From the NCBI GenBank assembly GCA_000720535.1, contig JOAZ01000029.1:1-64000 (forward strand): a stretch of DNA of 64,000 nt, read 5' to 3'. Every line of letters starts with the position of its first letter. Position 1 is the first letter of the stretch. Positions 1 through 7,790 of the stretch are shown here, piece after piece. The position numbers and the translations under genes were made by a program. The notes below the pieces were generated by a model. It was not told the origin of the DNA, ran no database searches, and was given only the letters and a program-made list of their open reading frames with translations. Source of the stretch: Streptomyces halstedii. Its GTDB lineage: Bacteria; Actinomycetota; Actinomycetes; Streptomycetales; Streptomycetaceae.

Positions 1-48
1 CGTTTCACCGGGGCCCTCCGGGCGCTTCCCTTCGTTCTTGCGTTTCCG

Positions 49-57
49 ACTCTATCA
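49..57 (-). promoter_or_regulatory. Putative rrn promoter core, proximal copy (extended -10)
   Basis: The minus strand reads TGATAGAGT, an extended -10 (TGn plus TAGAGT), followed by CGGAAACGC. There is no clear TTGACA-like -35 at 17 bp. It is the copy closest to the presumed 16S gene. Confidence 0.5.
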
Positions 58-149
58 GACTCTTTCGTGTCCGATTCCCGGTCGAAGCGGGTCTCGCGTC
101 TTCCGCTTTCCAGTTCTTCGCTTTCGCGTTTCCCTTTCCGGCGGTTCCA

Positions 150-158
150 ACCTTACCA
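150..158 (-). promoter_or_regulatory. Putative rrn promoter core, middle copy (extended -10)
   Basis: The minus strand reads TGGTAAGGT followed by TGGAACCGCC. It lies 101 bp upstream of the proximal copy and shares the preceding AAAGAGTC with it, so the promoter unit looks duplicated. Confidence 0.5.
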
Positions 159-249
159 GACTCTTTATCCGTTCCGTTTCCGGTTCGAATACTGAATCCG
201 ATGGCCTGTGGATCGGCCTTTGCCTTTCGGCTGCCTTTCGGCGGGCCCG

Positions 250-258
250 ACGTTATCA
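250..258 (-). promoter_or_regulatory. Putative rrn promoter core, distal copy (extended -10)
   Basis: The minus strand reads TGATAACGT followed by CGGGCCCGCC. It lies 100 bp upstream of the middle copy. The 11-base direct repeat CTGCCTTTCGG (plus strand, about 218-241) lies just downstream of this core. Confidence 0.5.
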
Positions 259-354
259 GAGATTCTGCGTCGGAATTCCCAACCCCGTAAGGAGGCGCCC
301 TGCACGCATGACTGCGCGCGGTGCTTCCCGTTCAGGCGGAACCGTAAACCTACT

Positions 355-394
355 GGAGCGGGGCACCCCGATGCAAATCGAGGTGCCCCGCTCC
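355..394 (-). terminator. Terminator hairpin after rnj
   Basis: A perfect 13-bp stem (GGAGCGGGGCACC at 355-367 with its complement at 382-394) closes over a second 4-bp stem, CGAT/ATCG, with loop GCAA. It sits 17 bases past the rnj stop and separates rnj from the presumed rrn promoters. Confidence 0.8.
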
Positions 395-411
395 TGGTCA
401 CGGCCTGTCGG

Positions 412-2097
412 TCAGACCTCGACGACCACCGGAAGGATCATCGGGCGCCGGCGGTAGGTGTCCGAGACCCACTTGCCCACCGTGCGGCGGACGAGCTGCT
501 GGAGCTGGTGCGGCTCCATCACGCCGTCCTGCGCGGACTTGTTGAGGGCGTCCTCGACCTTGGGCACCACCGCGGTGAACGCGCCGTCGTCGATGCCCGA
601 ACCGCGGGCCTGGATGTGCGGCCCGCCCACGATCTTGCCGGACGAGCTGTCCACCACGATGAAGACCGAGATGATCCCCTCGTCGCCGAGGATGCGGCGG
701 TCCTTGAGGTGGGTCTCCGTGACGTCGCCGACCGAGAGCCCGTCGACGTACACATAGCCGGCCTGCACCTTGCCGACGATCTTCGCCTTGCCGTCGATCA
801 GGTCGACGACCACGCCGTCCTCGGCGATGACGATGTGGTCCTTGGGCACACCGGTCAGCGCGCCGAGCTCGGCGTTGGCCCGCAGGTGACGCCACTCGCC
901 GTGGACCGGCATCAGGTTCTTGGGCTTGCAGATGTTGTAGAAGTACAGCAGCTCGCCCGCCGAGGCGTGGCCCGAGACATGGACCTTGGCGTTGCCCTTG
1001 TGGACGACGTTCGCGCCCCACCGGGTCAGGCCGTTGATCACGCGGTAGACCGCGTTCTCGTTGCCCGGGATCAGCGACGACGCCAGGATCACCGTGTCAC
1101 CCGGGACGATCCGGATCTGGTGGTCGCGGTTGGCCATCCGGGACAGGGCCGCCATCGGCTCGCCCTGCGAGCCCGTGCAGACCAGGACGACCTCGTCGTC
1201 CGGCAGGTCGTCGAGCGTCTTGACGTCCACCACCAGCCCGGCGGGCACCCGCAGGTAGCCCAGGTCACGCGCGATACCCATGTTGCGGACCATGGAGCGC
1301 CCCACGAAGGCGACGCGCCGTCCGTACTCGTGGGCGGCGTCCAGGATCTGCTGGATGCGGTGCACGTGGCTGGCGAAACTGGCCACGATGATGCGCTTCT
1401 GCGCGTTCGCGAAGACCGTGCGCAGCACGTTGGAGATGTCCCGCTCCGGCGGCACGAAGCCGGGGACCTCGGCATTGGTCGAGTCGGAGAGCAGCAGGTC
1501 GATGCCCTCCTCGCTCAGCCGCGCGAAGGCGTGCAGGTCGGTGAGGCGACCGTCCAGCGGGAGCTGGTCCATCTTGAAGTCGCCGGTGGCGACGGCCATG
1601 CCCGCCGGCGTGCGGATGGCGACCGCGAGCGCGTCCGGGATGGAGTGGTTGACCGCGATGAACTCGCAGTCGAAGACGCCGATGCGCTCCCGCTGCCCCT
1701 CGGCCACCTCCAGGGTGTACGGGCGGATGCGGTGCTCCTGGAGCTTGGCCTCGATGAGCGCGAGGGTCAGCTTGGAGCCGATGAGCGGGATGTCCGGCTT
1801 CAGCCGGAGCAGGTAGGGGACACCGCCGATGTGGTCCTCGTGGCCGTGCGTGAGGACGATGCCCTCGACGTCGTCCAGGCGGTCCCGGATCGTGGTGAAG
1901 TCGGGAAGGATCAGGTCGATGCCGGGCTGCTCCTCCTCGGGGAAGAGCACACCGCAGTCGACGATGAGCAGACGGCCGCCGTACTCGAAGACCGTCATGT
2001 TGCGGCCGATCTCCCCCAGGCCGCCGAGCGGGGTGACCCGCAGACCGCCCTTCGGGAGCTTCGGCGGGGTACCGAGTTCAGGATGCGGATGACTCAA
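412..2097 (-). CDS. rnj: Ribonuclease J (RNase J)
   Basis: This is a zinc-dependent endo- and 5'-3' exoribonuclease of the metallo-beta-lactamase/beta-CASP family that acts on mRNA and rRNA in the cytoplasm. The N-terminal half holds the metal-binding motif THGHEDHIGG (His84, His86, Asp88, His89), then the beta-CASP domain (SDSTNAE, CTGSQGEPMAAL) and the late HVSGHA metal/substrate motif. I chose the TTG at 2097 because GAGGAG lies 7 bases upstream and it gives 561 aa, the length I expect for Streptomyces RNase J. An in-frame ATG at 2139 has no RBS. It lies 129 bp downstream of dapA on the same strand, so read-through is possible. In this window it keeps company with PNPase, the other main Streptomyces RNA-decay enzyme. 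Confidence 0.95.
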   Translation of the reverse strand: MSHPHPELGTPPKLPKGGLRVTPLGGLGEIGRNMTVFEYGGRLLIVDCGVLFPEEEQPGIDLILPDFTTIRDRLDDVEGIVLTHGHEDHIGGVPYLLRLKPDIPLIGSKLTLALIEAKLQEHRIRPYTLEVAEGQRERIGVFDCEFIAVNHSIPDALAVAIRTPAGMAVATGDFKMDQLPLDGRLTDLHAFARLSEEGIDLLLSDSTNAEVPGFVPPERDISNVLRTVFANAQKRIIVASFASHVHRIQQILDAAHEYGRRVAFVGRSMVRNMGIARDLGYLRVPAGLVVDVKTLDDLPDDEVVLVCTGSQGEPMAALSRMANRDHQIRIVPGDTVILASSLIPGNENAVYRVINGLTRWGANVVHKGNAKVHVSGHASAGELLYFYNICKPKNLMPVHGEWRHLRANAELGALTGVPKDHIVIAEDGVVVDLIDGKAKIVGKVQAGYVYVDGLSVGDVTETHLKDRRILGDEGIISVFIVVDSSSGKIVGGPHIQARGSGIDDGAFTAVVPKVEDALNKSAQDGVMEPHQLQQLVRRTVGKWVSDTYRRRPMILPVVVEV

Positions 2098-2226
2098 AAG
2101 ACTCTCCTCACCACGCGCGCCACGTACCGCGGAGGGCACGTGGCGCGCGTGTCATTCGTGCACTTGCTGTTGTCGGATGATGTTTCCGTGCGAGTGTCCT
2201 CGCGTATTCAGTTGTGAAGTCCGTGG

Positions 2227-3126
2227 TTACAGCTGTACCCCGCCGGCCGCGAGATCGATCTTGAGCTGGGCCGTCTCCTGGGCGGAGAGTTCCACCAGAG
2301 GCAGGCGCAGCGGGCCGGCGGGCAAGCCCTGCAAGGTGAGGGCGGCCTTGGTGGTGATCACGCCCTGGGTGCGGAACATGCCGGTGAAGACCGGGAGCAG
2401 CTTCTGGTGGATCTCGGTGGCCTTCTGCACGTCTCCGCCGCGGAACGCCTCGATGAGCGCGCGCAGGTCCGGGGTGACGACGTGGCCGACGACGGAGACG
2501 AAGCCGACGGCCCCGACCGACAGCAGCGGGAGGTTCAGCATGTCGTCGCCGGAATACCAGGCGAGGCCCGACTGGGCGATGGCCCAGCTGGCGCGCCCCA
2601 GGTCTCCCTTGGCGTCCTTGTTGGCGACGATGCGGGGGTGCTCGGCGAGCCGTACGAGCGTCTCCGTGTCGATCGGCACGCCGCTGCGGCCCGGGATGTC
2701 GTACAGCATGACCGGGAGCCCGGTGGAGTCGGCGATGGCGCCGAAGTGCCGCAGGAGGCCCTCCTGCGGGGGCTTGTTGTAGTACGGGGTGACCGCGAGG
2801 AGGCCGTGGGCGCCGGCGCGCTCGGCCGTGCGGGCCAGTTCGATGCTGTGCCGGGTGTCGTTGGTGCCGATCCCGGCGACGACGTGTGCCCGGTCTCCTA
2901 CCGCTTCGAGCACCGCCCGTACGAGCTGGTCTTTCTCCGCGTCGCCGGTGGTCGGGGACTCGCCGGTGGTGCCGTTGACGATCAGGCCGTCGTTGCCTGC
3001 GTCCACCAGATGGGTGGCGAGCCGCTGGGCGCCGTCGAGGTCGAGAGCGCCGTCCGCCGTGAAGGGCGTGACCATAGCGGTGAGGACCCGCCCGAAGGGG
3101 GTCTGCGGAGTGGAGATCGGAGCCAT
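2227..3126 (-). CDS. dapA: 4-hydroxy-tetrahydrodipicolinate synthase
   Basis: This enzyme condenses pyruvate with aspartate semialdehyde, the first committed step of the lysine/diaminopimelate pathway. The 299-aa length is normal for the family. Visible signatures are the pyruvate-binding NGTTGESPT, the proton-relay tyrosine in TPYYNKPPQ, and the Schiff-base lysine in the IVANKDAKGD segment. The ATG at 3126 starts a typical APISTPQTPFGR N-terminus. No Shine-Dalgarno precedes it, and a TAGCGT hexamer lies 7 bases upstream, so the mRNA may be leaderless. dapB, which catalyses the next step, lies about 2.5 kb away on the same strand, with thyX and two opposite-strand genes between. Confidence 0.96.
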   Translation of the reverse strand: MAPISTPQTPFGRVLTAMVTPFTADGALDLDGAQRLATHLVDAGNDGLIVNGTTGESPTTGDAEKDQLVRAVLEAVGDRAHVVAGIGTNDTRHSIELARTAERAGAHGLLAVTPYYNKPPQEGLLRHFGAIADSTGLPVMLYDIPGRSGVPIDTETLVRLAEHPRIVANKDAKGDLGRASWAIAQSGLAWYSGDDMLNLPLLSVGAVGFVSVVGHVVTPDLRALIEAFRGGDVQKATEIHQKLLPVFTGMFRTQGVITTKAALTLQGLPAGPLRLPLVELSAQETAQLKIDLAAGGVQL

Positions 3127-3133
3127 GGGTAAC

Positions 3134-3139
3134 ACGCTA
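3134..3139 (-). promoter_or_regulatory. -10-like hexamer of dapA (leaderless candidate)
   Basis: The minus strand reads TAGCGT, then 7 bases, then the dapA ATG. No RBS fits in between. A -35 match at 17-18 bp is poor. Confidence 0.4.
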
Positions 3140-3186
3140 CTCGTTGCTCGGAGCGCCGTGCCCCCTCGGGGGACGGGAGACGAAGA

Positions 3187-3226
3187 GCCCGGCACTGCCT
3201 GCTCGGGGGTTCAAGCAGTGCCGGGC
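3187..3226 (-). terminator. Terminator hairpin after thyX
   Basis: Perfect 12-bp stem GCCCGGCACTGC (3187-3198) paired with 3215-3226, 16-base loop. It lies between the thyX stop and the dapA start, so dapA probably has its own promoter. Confidence 0.7.
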
Positions 3227-3278
3227 CCGTTTGATCAGCCTAGATGAACTTCATGAAACGCCGCAATACGGACACCGC

Positions 3279-4016
3279 TTACGGGGCGACCCGTCCGTTT
3301 TTGTTGAAGGCGGCATGAGTCAGCGGCATAAGCCGTGCCCAGTGCTGCTCCATCTGTTCGCCGACCATCTCGATCTCGCGCTGCGGGAAGGACGGCACCT
3401 TGGCCAGTTCGTGCTGGGTCCGCAGGCCGAGGAAGTGCATCAGCGAGCGGGCGTTGCACGTGGCGTACATGGTGGAGAACAGGCCGACCGGCAGGACGGC
3501 GCGGGCCACCTCGCGGGCGACGCCCGCGGCCAGCATCTCCTGGTAGGCGTCGTACGCCTGCCGGTAGGAGTCCTCCATCACACGGCTGGTGAGCGCGTGC
3601 TGCTCCGGGGTCCCCTCGACGAACTCGTACTTGCCGGGGCGGCCCCGCTGGATGAGCTTGCGGGACTCCCCCGGGGTGTAGAAGACCGGTTCCAGCTCCC
3701 GGTAACGGCCTGATTCCTCGTTGTACGACCATCCGACGCGGTGCCGCATGAACTCGCGGAAGACGAAGATCGGGGCGCTGATGAAGAAGGTCATCGAGTT
3801 GTGCTCGAACGGGCTTCCGTGCCGGTCCCTCATCAGGAAGTTGATGAGTCCCTTCGAGCGCTCGGGGTCCTTGGTGACCTCCTCCAGGGACTGCTCGCCG
3901 GCCGTGGACACGCGGGCCGCGAAGAGCACGTCGGAGTCGGCGGCAGCCGATTTCACCAGGTCAACGGTGACATCGCTGCGGAAGTGGGCCTTCGTGGGCT
4001 CGGGGGTGTCGGTCAC
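3279..4016 (-). CDS. thyX: Flavin-dependent thymidylate synthase ThyX
   Basis: ThyX makes dTMP from dUMP using FAD, NADPH and methylene-tetrahydrofolate, independently of the ThyA type. The diagnostic RHRX7S motif is seen as RHRVGWSYNEES near residue 90, and the C-terminal part has the LRTQHELA and R/Q-rich substrate-binding features of the family. The 245-aa length is normal. The GTG start at 4016 has a modest AAGGAC site upstream. It is flanked by lysine-pathway genes, an arrangement common in actinobacteria (dapB, thyX and dapA near each other). The hairpin at 3187-3226 ends its transcript. Confidence 0.95.
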   Translation of the reverse strand: MTDTPEPTKAHFRSDVTVDLVKSAAADSDVLFAARVSTAGEQSLEEVTKDPERSKGLINFLMRDRHGSPFEHNSMTFFISAPIFVFREFMRHRVGWSYNEESGRYRELEPVFYTPGESRKLIQRGRPGKYEFVEGTPEQHALTSRVMEDSYRQAYDAYQEMLAAGVAREVARAVLPVGLFSTMYATCNARSLMHFLGLRTQHELAKVPSFPQREIEMVGEQMEQHWARLMPLTHAAFNKNGRVAP

Positions 4017-4246
4017 CGGCGGGGTCCTTCCAATGGCGTCGCACGGGCGCCGTCCACTCTACGGCCGCGGTGGTCCCGTCCCTCCCACCGGCCGGACCGG
4101 GCATCTGTCCGAGGCGGCCGGGCAGGCGCCGGGCAGCCGTCCGCAGGATTTCTTCGTCCTGTTCGGCGGTTCGGGGCACCGATCGGGTCTCCCGTACGTC
4201 TGACTCAATAGCAGCACCCGTCACAGAGTTCAAGGAGAGTTTTCCC

Positions 4247-4486
4247 ATGTTCCGCCGGCGTGAGTCCGTCCCGTTCTCGTTCGTCGCCGAGGCCGAGCGG
4301 TTCCGCAGCAATGTCACCCCGCCGCCCCGCGAGCGTGCCAGCGTCTCCCAGCTGGCCGGCCGTTCCCTCGTGGGGCTGACCCTGGTCGCGGGATTCGCCG
4401 GATCGTTGCTCTTCGGCGTGCCCGCCCTCTCCACCGACCAGAGCCCCTCGCACAGCCAGCGGTCCGAGGCCTCCCAGCAGCGCTGA
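4247..4486 (+). CDS. Small single-pass membrane protein, unknown function
   Basis: I do not recognise this 79-aa protein beyond its conserved place next to thyX in Streptomyces. The N-terminus is charged (MFRRRESVPF). One hydrophobic segment (about residues 43-62, SLVGLTLVAGFAGSLLFGV) would cross the membrane, followed by a short Ser/Gln-rich tail. The ATG at 4247 has a good AAGGAGAG site 7 bases upstream, which excludes the longer upstream reading. It is divergent from thyX, and a GC hairpin follows at 4494-4524. Confidence 0.75.
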   Translation: MFRRRESVPFSFVAEAERFRSNVTPPPRERASVSQLAGRSLVGLTLVAGFAGSLLFGVPALSTDQSPSHSQRSEASQQR

Positions 4487-4493
4487 CCCGTAC

Positions 4494-4524
4494 GGGCCCC
4501 CTGGGGTGGTCGACCGGGGGGCTC
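4494..4524 (+). terminator. Probable terminator after the 79-aa membrane protein
   Basis: GGGCCCCC (4494-4501) pairs with GGGGGCTC (4517-4524) with one G-U pair. It lies just past the stop at 4486. Confidence 0.45.
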
Positions 4525-4579
4525 ATCGGTAGCCTCACCGGGCACAGCAATCGAGCGTGCTTGTGAGTGAGGATCAGTC

Positions 4580-5131
4580 GTGCCCCTGCCCTTCCTGACG
4601 GCCGACCGCGCATTCGACGCGATCGCGGAGGACACCGCGTTGCCGTTCGACGACCACGACAGCTGGAGGCGGCCCTACCGCCCCGGCCCGTGGCGGGTCG
4701 CCGCCGCGGCGGCCCTGCTGCTGCTGGCGTCCTTCGTGCTCCTGGCGGCGATGATCATCGCGTTCGCCGGGTCGGCGTCCGCCGGCGGCACCTGCTTCGC
4801 GCTGGCCGTCGTGGTGATCGTCTGCGCCCTGCGGCTGCTGCGGGTCGGTGCCTGGGTCAGCCGGCACGGAGTCCGCCGCGTGGGCTTCTTCCGTACGACG
4901 ACGGTGCCGTGGCAGCGGGCCACGGCGCTGCGCACCGTGCAGCAGCCGGTGAAGTGGCTCGGCCTGCCGCGCACCGTCCAGGGCCAGGCGCTGGTCGTGG
5001 CGCGCGGCAACGGCGAGCAGCTGCCGCCGCTGGTCACGGACCACAACGCGGACTTCCTGGCCCGTGCCGAGGCCTTCGAGCGTGCCGCTGACACGATCGA
5101 GGCCTGGGGCGCGGAGTACCGCGTCGGCTGA
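4580..5131 (+). CDS. PH-domain (bPH-type) membrane protein
   Basis: The 183-aa protein has two adjacent transmembrane helices (about residues 38-60 and 66-88: a Leu/Ala-rich segment, then TCFALAVVVIVCALRLL). A small beta-rich domain follows (ISRHGVRR, TTTVPWQRATALRTV, LVVARGNGEQLPPLV) that fits the bacterial pleckstrin-homology family found in actinobacterial membrane proteins. Its role is unknown. The GTG start at 4580 follows the preceding gene by 93 bp. It converges with the next gene, and both end in the hairpin at 5151-5190. Confidence 0.75.
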   Translation: MPLPFLTADRAFDAIAEDTALPFDDHDSWRRPYRPGPWRVAAAAALLLLASFVLLAAMIIAFAGSASAGGTCFALAVVVIVCALRLLRVGAWVSRHGVRRVGFFRTTTVPWQRATALRTVQQPVKWLGLPRTVQGQALVVARGNGEQLPPLVTDHNADFLARAEAFERAADTIEAWGAEYRVG

Positions 5132-5150
5132 CCGCCGGACAACCCGTGGG

Positions 5151-5190
5151 ACAAGCCGGTACGGCGCCGCTCAGGCGCGTACCGGCTTGT
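5151..5190. terminator. Bidirectional terminator between convergent genes
   Basis: Perfect 13-bp stem ACAAGCCGGTACG (5151-5163) with 5178-5190, plus an inner GCGCC/GGCGC stem. It overlaps the last five codons of the 150-aa gene and serves both strands. Confidence 0.75.
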
Positions 5191-5623
5191 TCGCGTGCAG
5201 GGCGATGGCGCGCTGCATCGCCTTGCGGGCCCGTGGGGTGTCCCTGGCGTCCTGGTAGGCGACGGCCAGCCGGAACCAGCACCGCCAGTCGCCCGGGCGG
5301 TCCTCGGTCTCCTCGCGGCGCCGTGCGAAGACGGCGTCGGCGGAGGCCCGGTCGATGCGCCCGGAGGGGGTGCGGGCCAGTTCGTCGACGGGCAGACCGC
5401 CCTCGGCGTCCAGTTCGGCGGCGAGCGCGTTGGCCCTGCGGACGAACTGGGTGTTCTTCCAGAGGAACCAGAGCCCGATCACCGGCAGGATCAGCACGGC
5501 GACCCCGAAGGTGACGGTGAGCAGGGTGCCGTGCCGGATGAGCAGCACGCCGCGGCTGCCGGCCAGGACGAAGTAGAAGACCAGGACGGCCGCGGTGACG
5601 GCGTAGGTGAGCTTTGCGCGCAT
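5171..5623 (-). CDS. Membrane protein with C-terminal TPR-like helices
   Basis: This 150-aa protein has two N-terminal transmembrane segments (AVTAAVLVFYFVLAG and LLTVTFGVAVLILPVIGLWF). A cytosolic helical region ends in WFRLAVAYQDARDTPRARKAM, which reads like one tetratricopeptide-type helix pair. I infer a scaffold or small regulatory membrane protein; no function is known to me. It starts 13 bases downstream of the dapB stop and is probably co-transcribed with it. Its 3' end lies inside a terminator hairpin. Confidence 0.7.
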   Translation of the reverse strand: MRAKLTYAVTAAVLVFYFVLAGSRGVLLIRHGTLLTVTFGVAVLILPVIGLWFLWKNTQFVRRANALAAELDAEGGLPVDELARTPSGRIDRASADAVFARRREETEDRPGDWRCWFRLAVAYQDARDTPRARKAMQRAIALHANKPVRA

Positions 5624-5636
5624 GGGGTGGGCCCCG

Positions 5637-6410
<774 letters not shown>

Positions 6411-7790
6411 TTAGGAGACGGCCTGGTGGAGGCGGTCCGCCTGCTTGTCCTTGAGCGGCCCGATGACCGAGAGCGAGGGCCGGTGTCCGAGCAGGTCGGC
6501 CGCGACGGCGCGGACCTCGTCGGGGGTGACCGCCGCGATCTTCGCCAGCATGTCGTCGACCGACATCTGCTCGCCCCAGCACAGCTCGCTCTTGCCGATC
6601 CGGTTCATCAGCGCGCCGGTGTCCTCCAGGCCGAGCACGGTGGAGCCGGCGAGCTGGCCGACGGCCCGGCTGATCTCCTCGTCGTCCAGGCCGTGGCCGG
6701 CGACACGGTCCAGCTCTTCGCGGCAGATCCCCAGGACGTCGTGCACCTGGCTGGGCCGGCAGCCCGCGTAGACGCCGAAGAGCCCGCAGTCGGCGAAGCC
6801 GGAGGTGTACGAGTAGACGCTGTAGGCCAGGCCGCGCTTCTCCCGTACCTCCTGGAAGAGGCGGGAGCTCATGCCGCCGCCGAGCGCGGTGTTCAGGACG
6901 CCGAGGGCCCAGCGGCGCTCGTCGGTCCTGGCCAGGCCCGGCATCCCGAGCACGACGTGGGCCTGCTCGGTCTTGCGGCCGAGCAGGTCCACCCGGCCCG
7001 CGGTGCGCAGGGCGCGGGATCCCTCGCGCGGGGCGGTCGGGACGGCGTCGGTGCGGTTCAGCGCGCCGGCCCGCTCGAAGGCGCGGCGGACCTGGCGTAC
7101 GACCGTGGCGTGGTCGACGTTGCCCGCGGCCGCGACGACCAGGTGGGTGGGGTCGTAGTGCTTCTTGTAGAAGCGGGCGATCTGGCCGCGGTTCAGCGCG
7201 TTGATCGTGTCGACGGTGCCGAGGACGGGGCGGCCCAGCGGGGTGTCGCCGAGCATGGTGTGCGCGAACAGGTCGTGCACGCAGTCGCCCGGGTCGTCCT
7301 CCGTCATGGCGATCTCCTCCAGGATCACGCCGCGCTCGGCGTCGACGTCCTCGGGGGTGATCAGCGAGCCGGTCAGCATGTCGCAGACGACGTCGATGGC
7401 CAGCGGCAGGTCGGTGTCCAGGACCCGCGCGTAGTAGCAGGTGTACTCCTTCGCCGTGAAGGCGTTCATCTCGCCGCCGACCGCGTCGATCGCGGAGGAG
7501 ATGTCGAGGGCGCTGCGCTTGTCGGTGCCCTTGAAGAGGAGGTGTTCGAGGTAGTGCGTCGCGCCGTTCAGGGTGGGGGTCTCGTCGCGTGATCCGACGT
7601 TGGCCCAGATTCCGAAGGTGGCGGAGCGGACGGAGGGCAGGGTCTCGGTGACGACACGGAGCCCGCCGGGGAGGACCGTGCGGCGGACGGTGCCGATGCC
7701 GTTGGTGCCCTGGAGAAGCGTTTGGGTACGGGCGACGGCCCGCCCCTCGGTGGAGGGGCGGGCCGTCGTCGCGGAACTACGGGACGTCAC
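6411..7790 (-). CDS. M16 (insulinase/processing-peptidase) family metallopeptidase
   Basis: This is a zinc peptidase of the M16B type. The inverted zinc motif HYLEH, followed by LLFKG, lies near residue 82, and the third ligand is in ERGVILEEI about 75 residues later. The C-terminal half is the paired inactive M16 domain ([23 protein letters not shown]). Length 459 aa is usual for bacterial members. The GTG at 7790 overlaps the pnp stop by four bases (GTGA), implying translational coupling. Codons for roughly residues 8-19 coincide with a perfect 16-bp hairpin (7733-7768), so the true N-terminus could be further in. Substrate unknown; pnp-peptidase-dapB order is common in actinobacteria. Confidence 0.88.
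   Translation of the reverse strand: MTSRSSATTARPSTEGRAVARTQTLLQGTNGIGTVRRTVLPGGLRVVTETLPSVRSATFGIWANVGSRDETPTLNGATHYLEHLLFKGTDKRSALDISSAIDAVGGEMNAFTAKEYTCYYARVLDTDLPLAIDVVCDMLTGSLITPEDVDAERGVILEEIAMTEDDPGDCVHDLFAHTMLGDTPLGRPVLGTVDTINALNRGQIARFYKKHYDPTHLVVAAAGNVDHATVVRQVRRAFERAGALNRTDAVPTAPREGSRALRTAGRVDLLGRKTEQAHVVLGMPGLARTDERRWALGVLNTALGGGMSSRLFQEVREKRGLAYSVYSYTSGFADCGLFGVYAGCRPSQVHDVLGICREELDRVAGHGLDDEEISRAVGQLAGSTVLGLEDTGALMNRIGKSELCWGEQMSVDDMLAKIAAVTPDEVRAVAADLLGHRPSLSVIGPLKDKQADRLHQAVS
7733..7768 (-). terminator. Perfect hairpin inside the start of the M16 gene, just after pnp
   Basis: The stem CGACGGCCCGCCCCTC (7733-7748) pairs perfectly with 7753-7768 around the loop GGTG. It begins about 20 bases past the pnp stop but within the annotated peptidase frame. 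It may act as an attenuator or as an RNase processing site that uncouples pnp from dapB. Confidence 0.6.

Larger units (their letters stand above)
1..354 (-). other. rRNA operon upstream/leader region (rRNA genes beyond left edge)
   Basis: No protein gene is supported here. Read on the minus strand the region is purine-rich and carries three copies, about 100 bp apart, of a TGnTAnnnT core followed by GTCGG- or GTTGG-type sequence. Its last 45 bases (GAAGGGAAGCGCCCGGAGG and what follows) resemble, from memory, the leader that precedes 16S rRNA in Streptomyces. I infer tandem rrn promoters firing leftward out of the window. The hairpin at 355-394 ends rnj just upstream. The short open frames here (for example 38-457) have no RBS or coding character. 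Confidence 0.65.

Noticed and set aside
1-300. First thought: degenerate duplicated tRNA or transposon ends
   Set aside because: No cloverleaf, terminal inverted repeat or target duplication could be found; the spacing and -10-like cores fit rrn promoters better.
208-2217. Long plus-strand open frame antisense to rnj
   Set aside because: It lies opposite a clear RNase J gene, is His/Asp/Arg/Val-rich as expected of a GC-rich antisense frame, and has no RBS.
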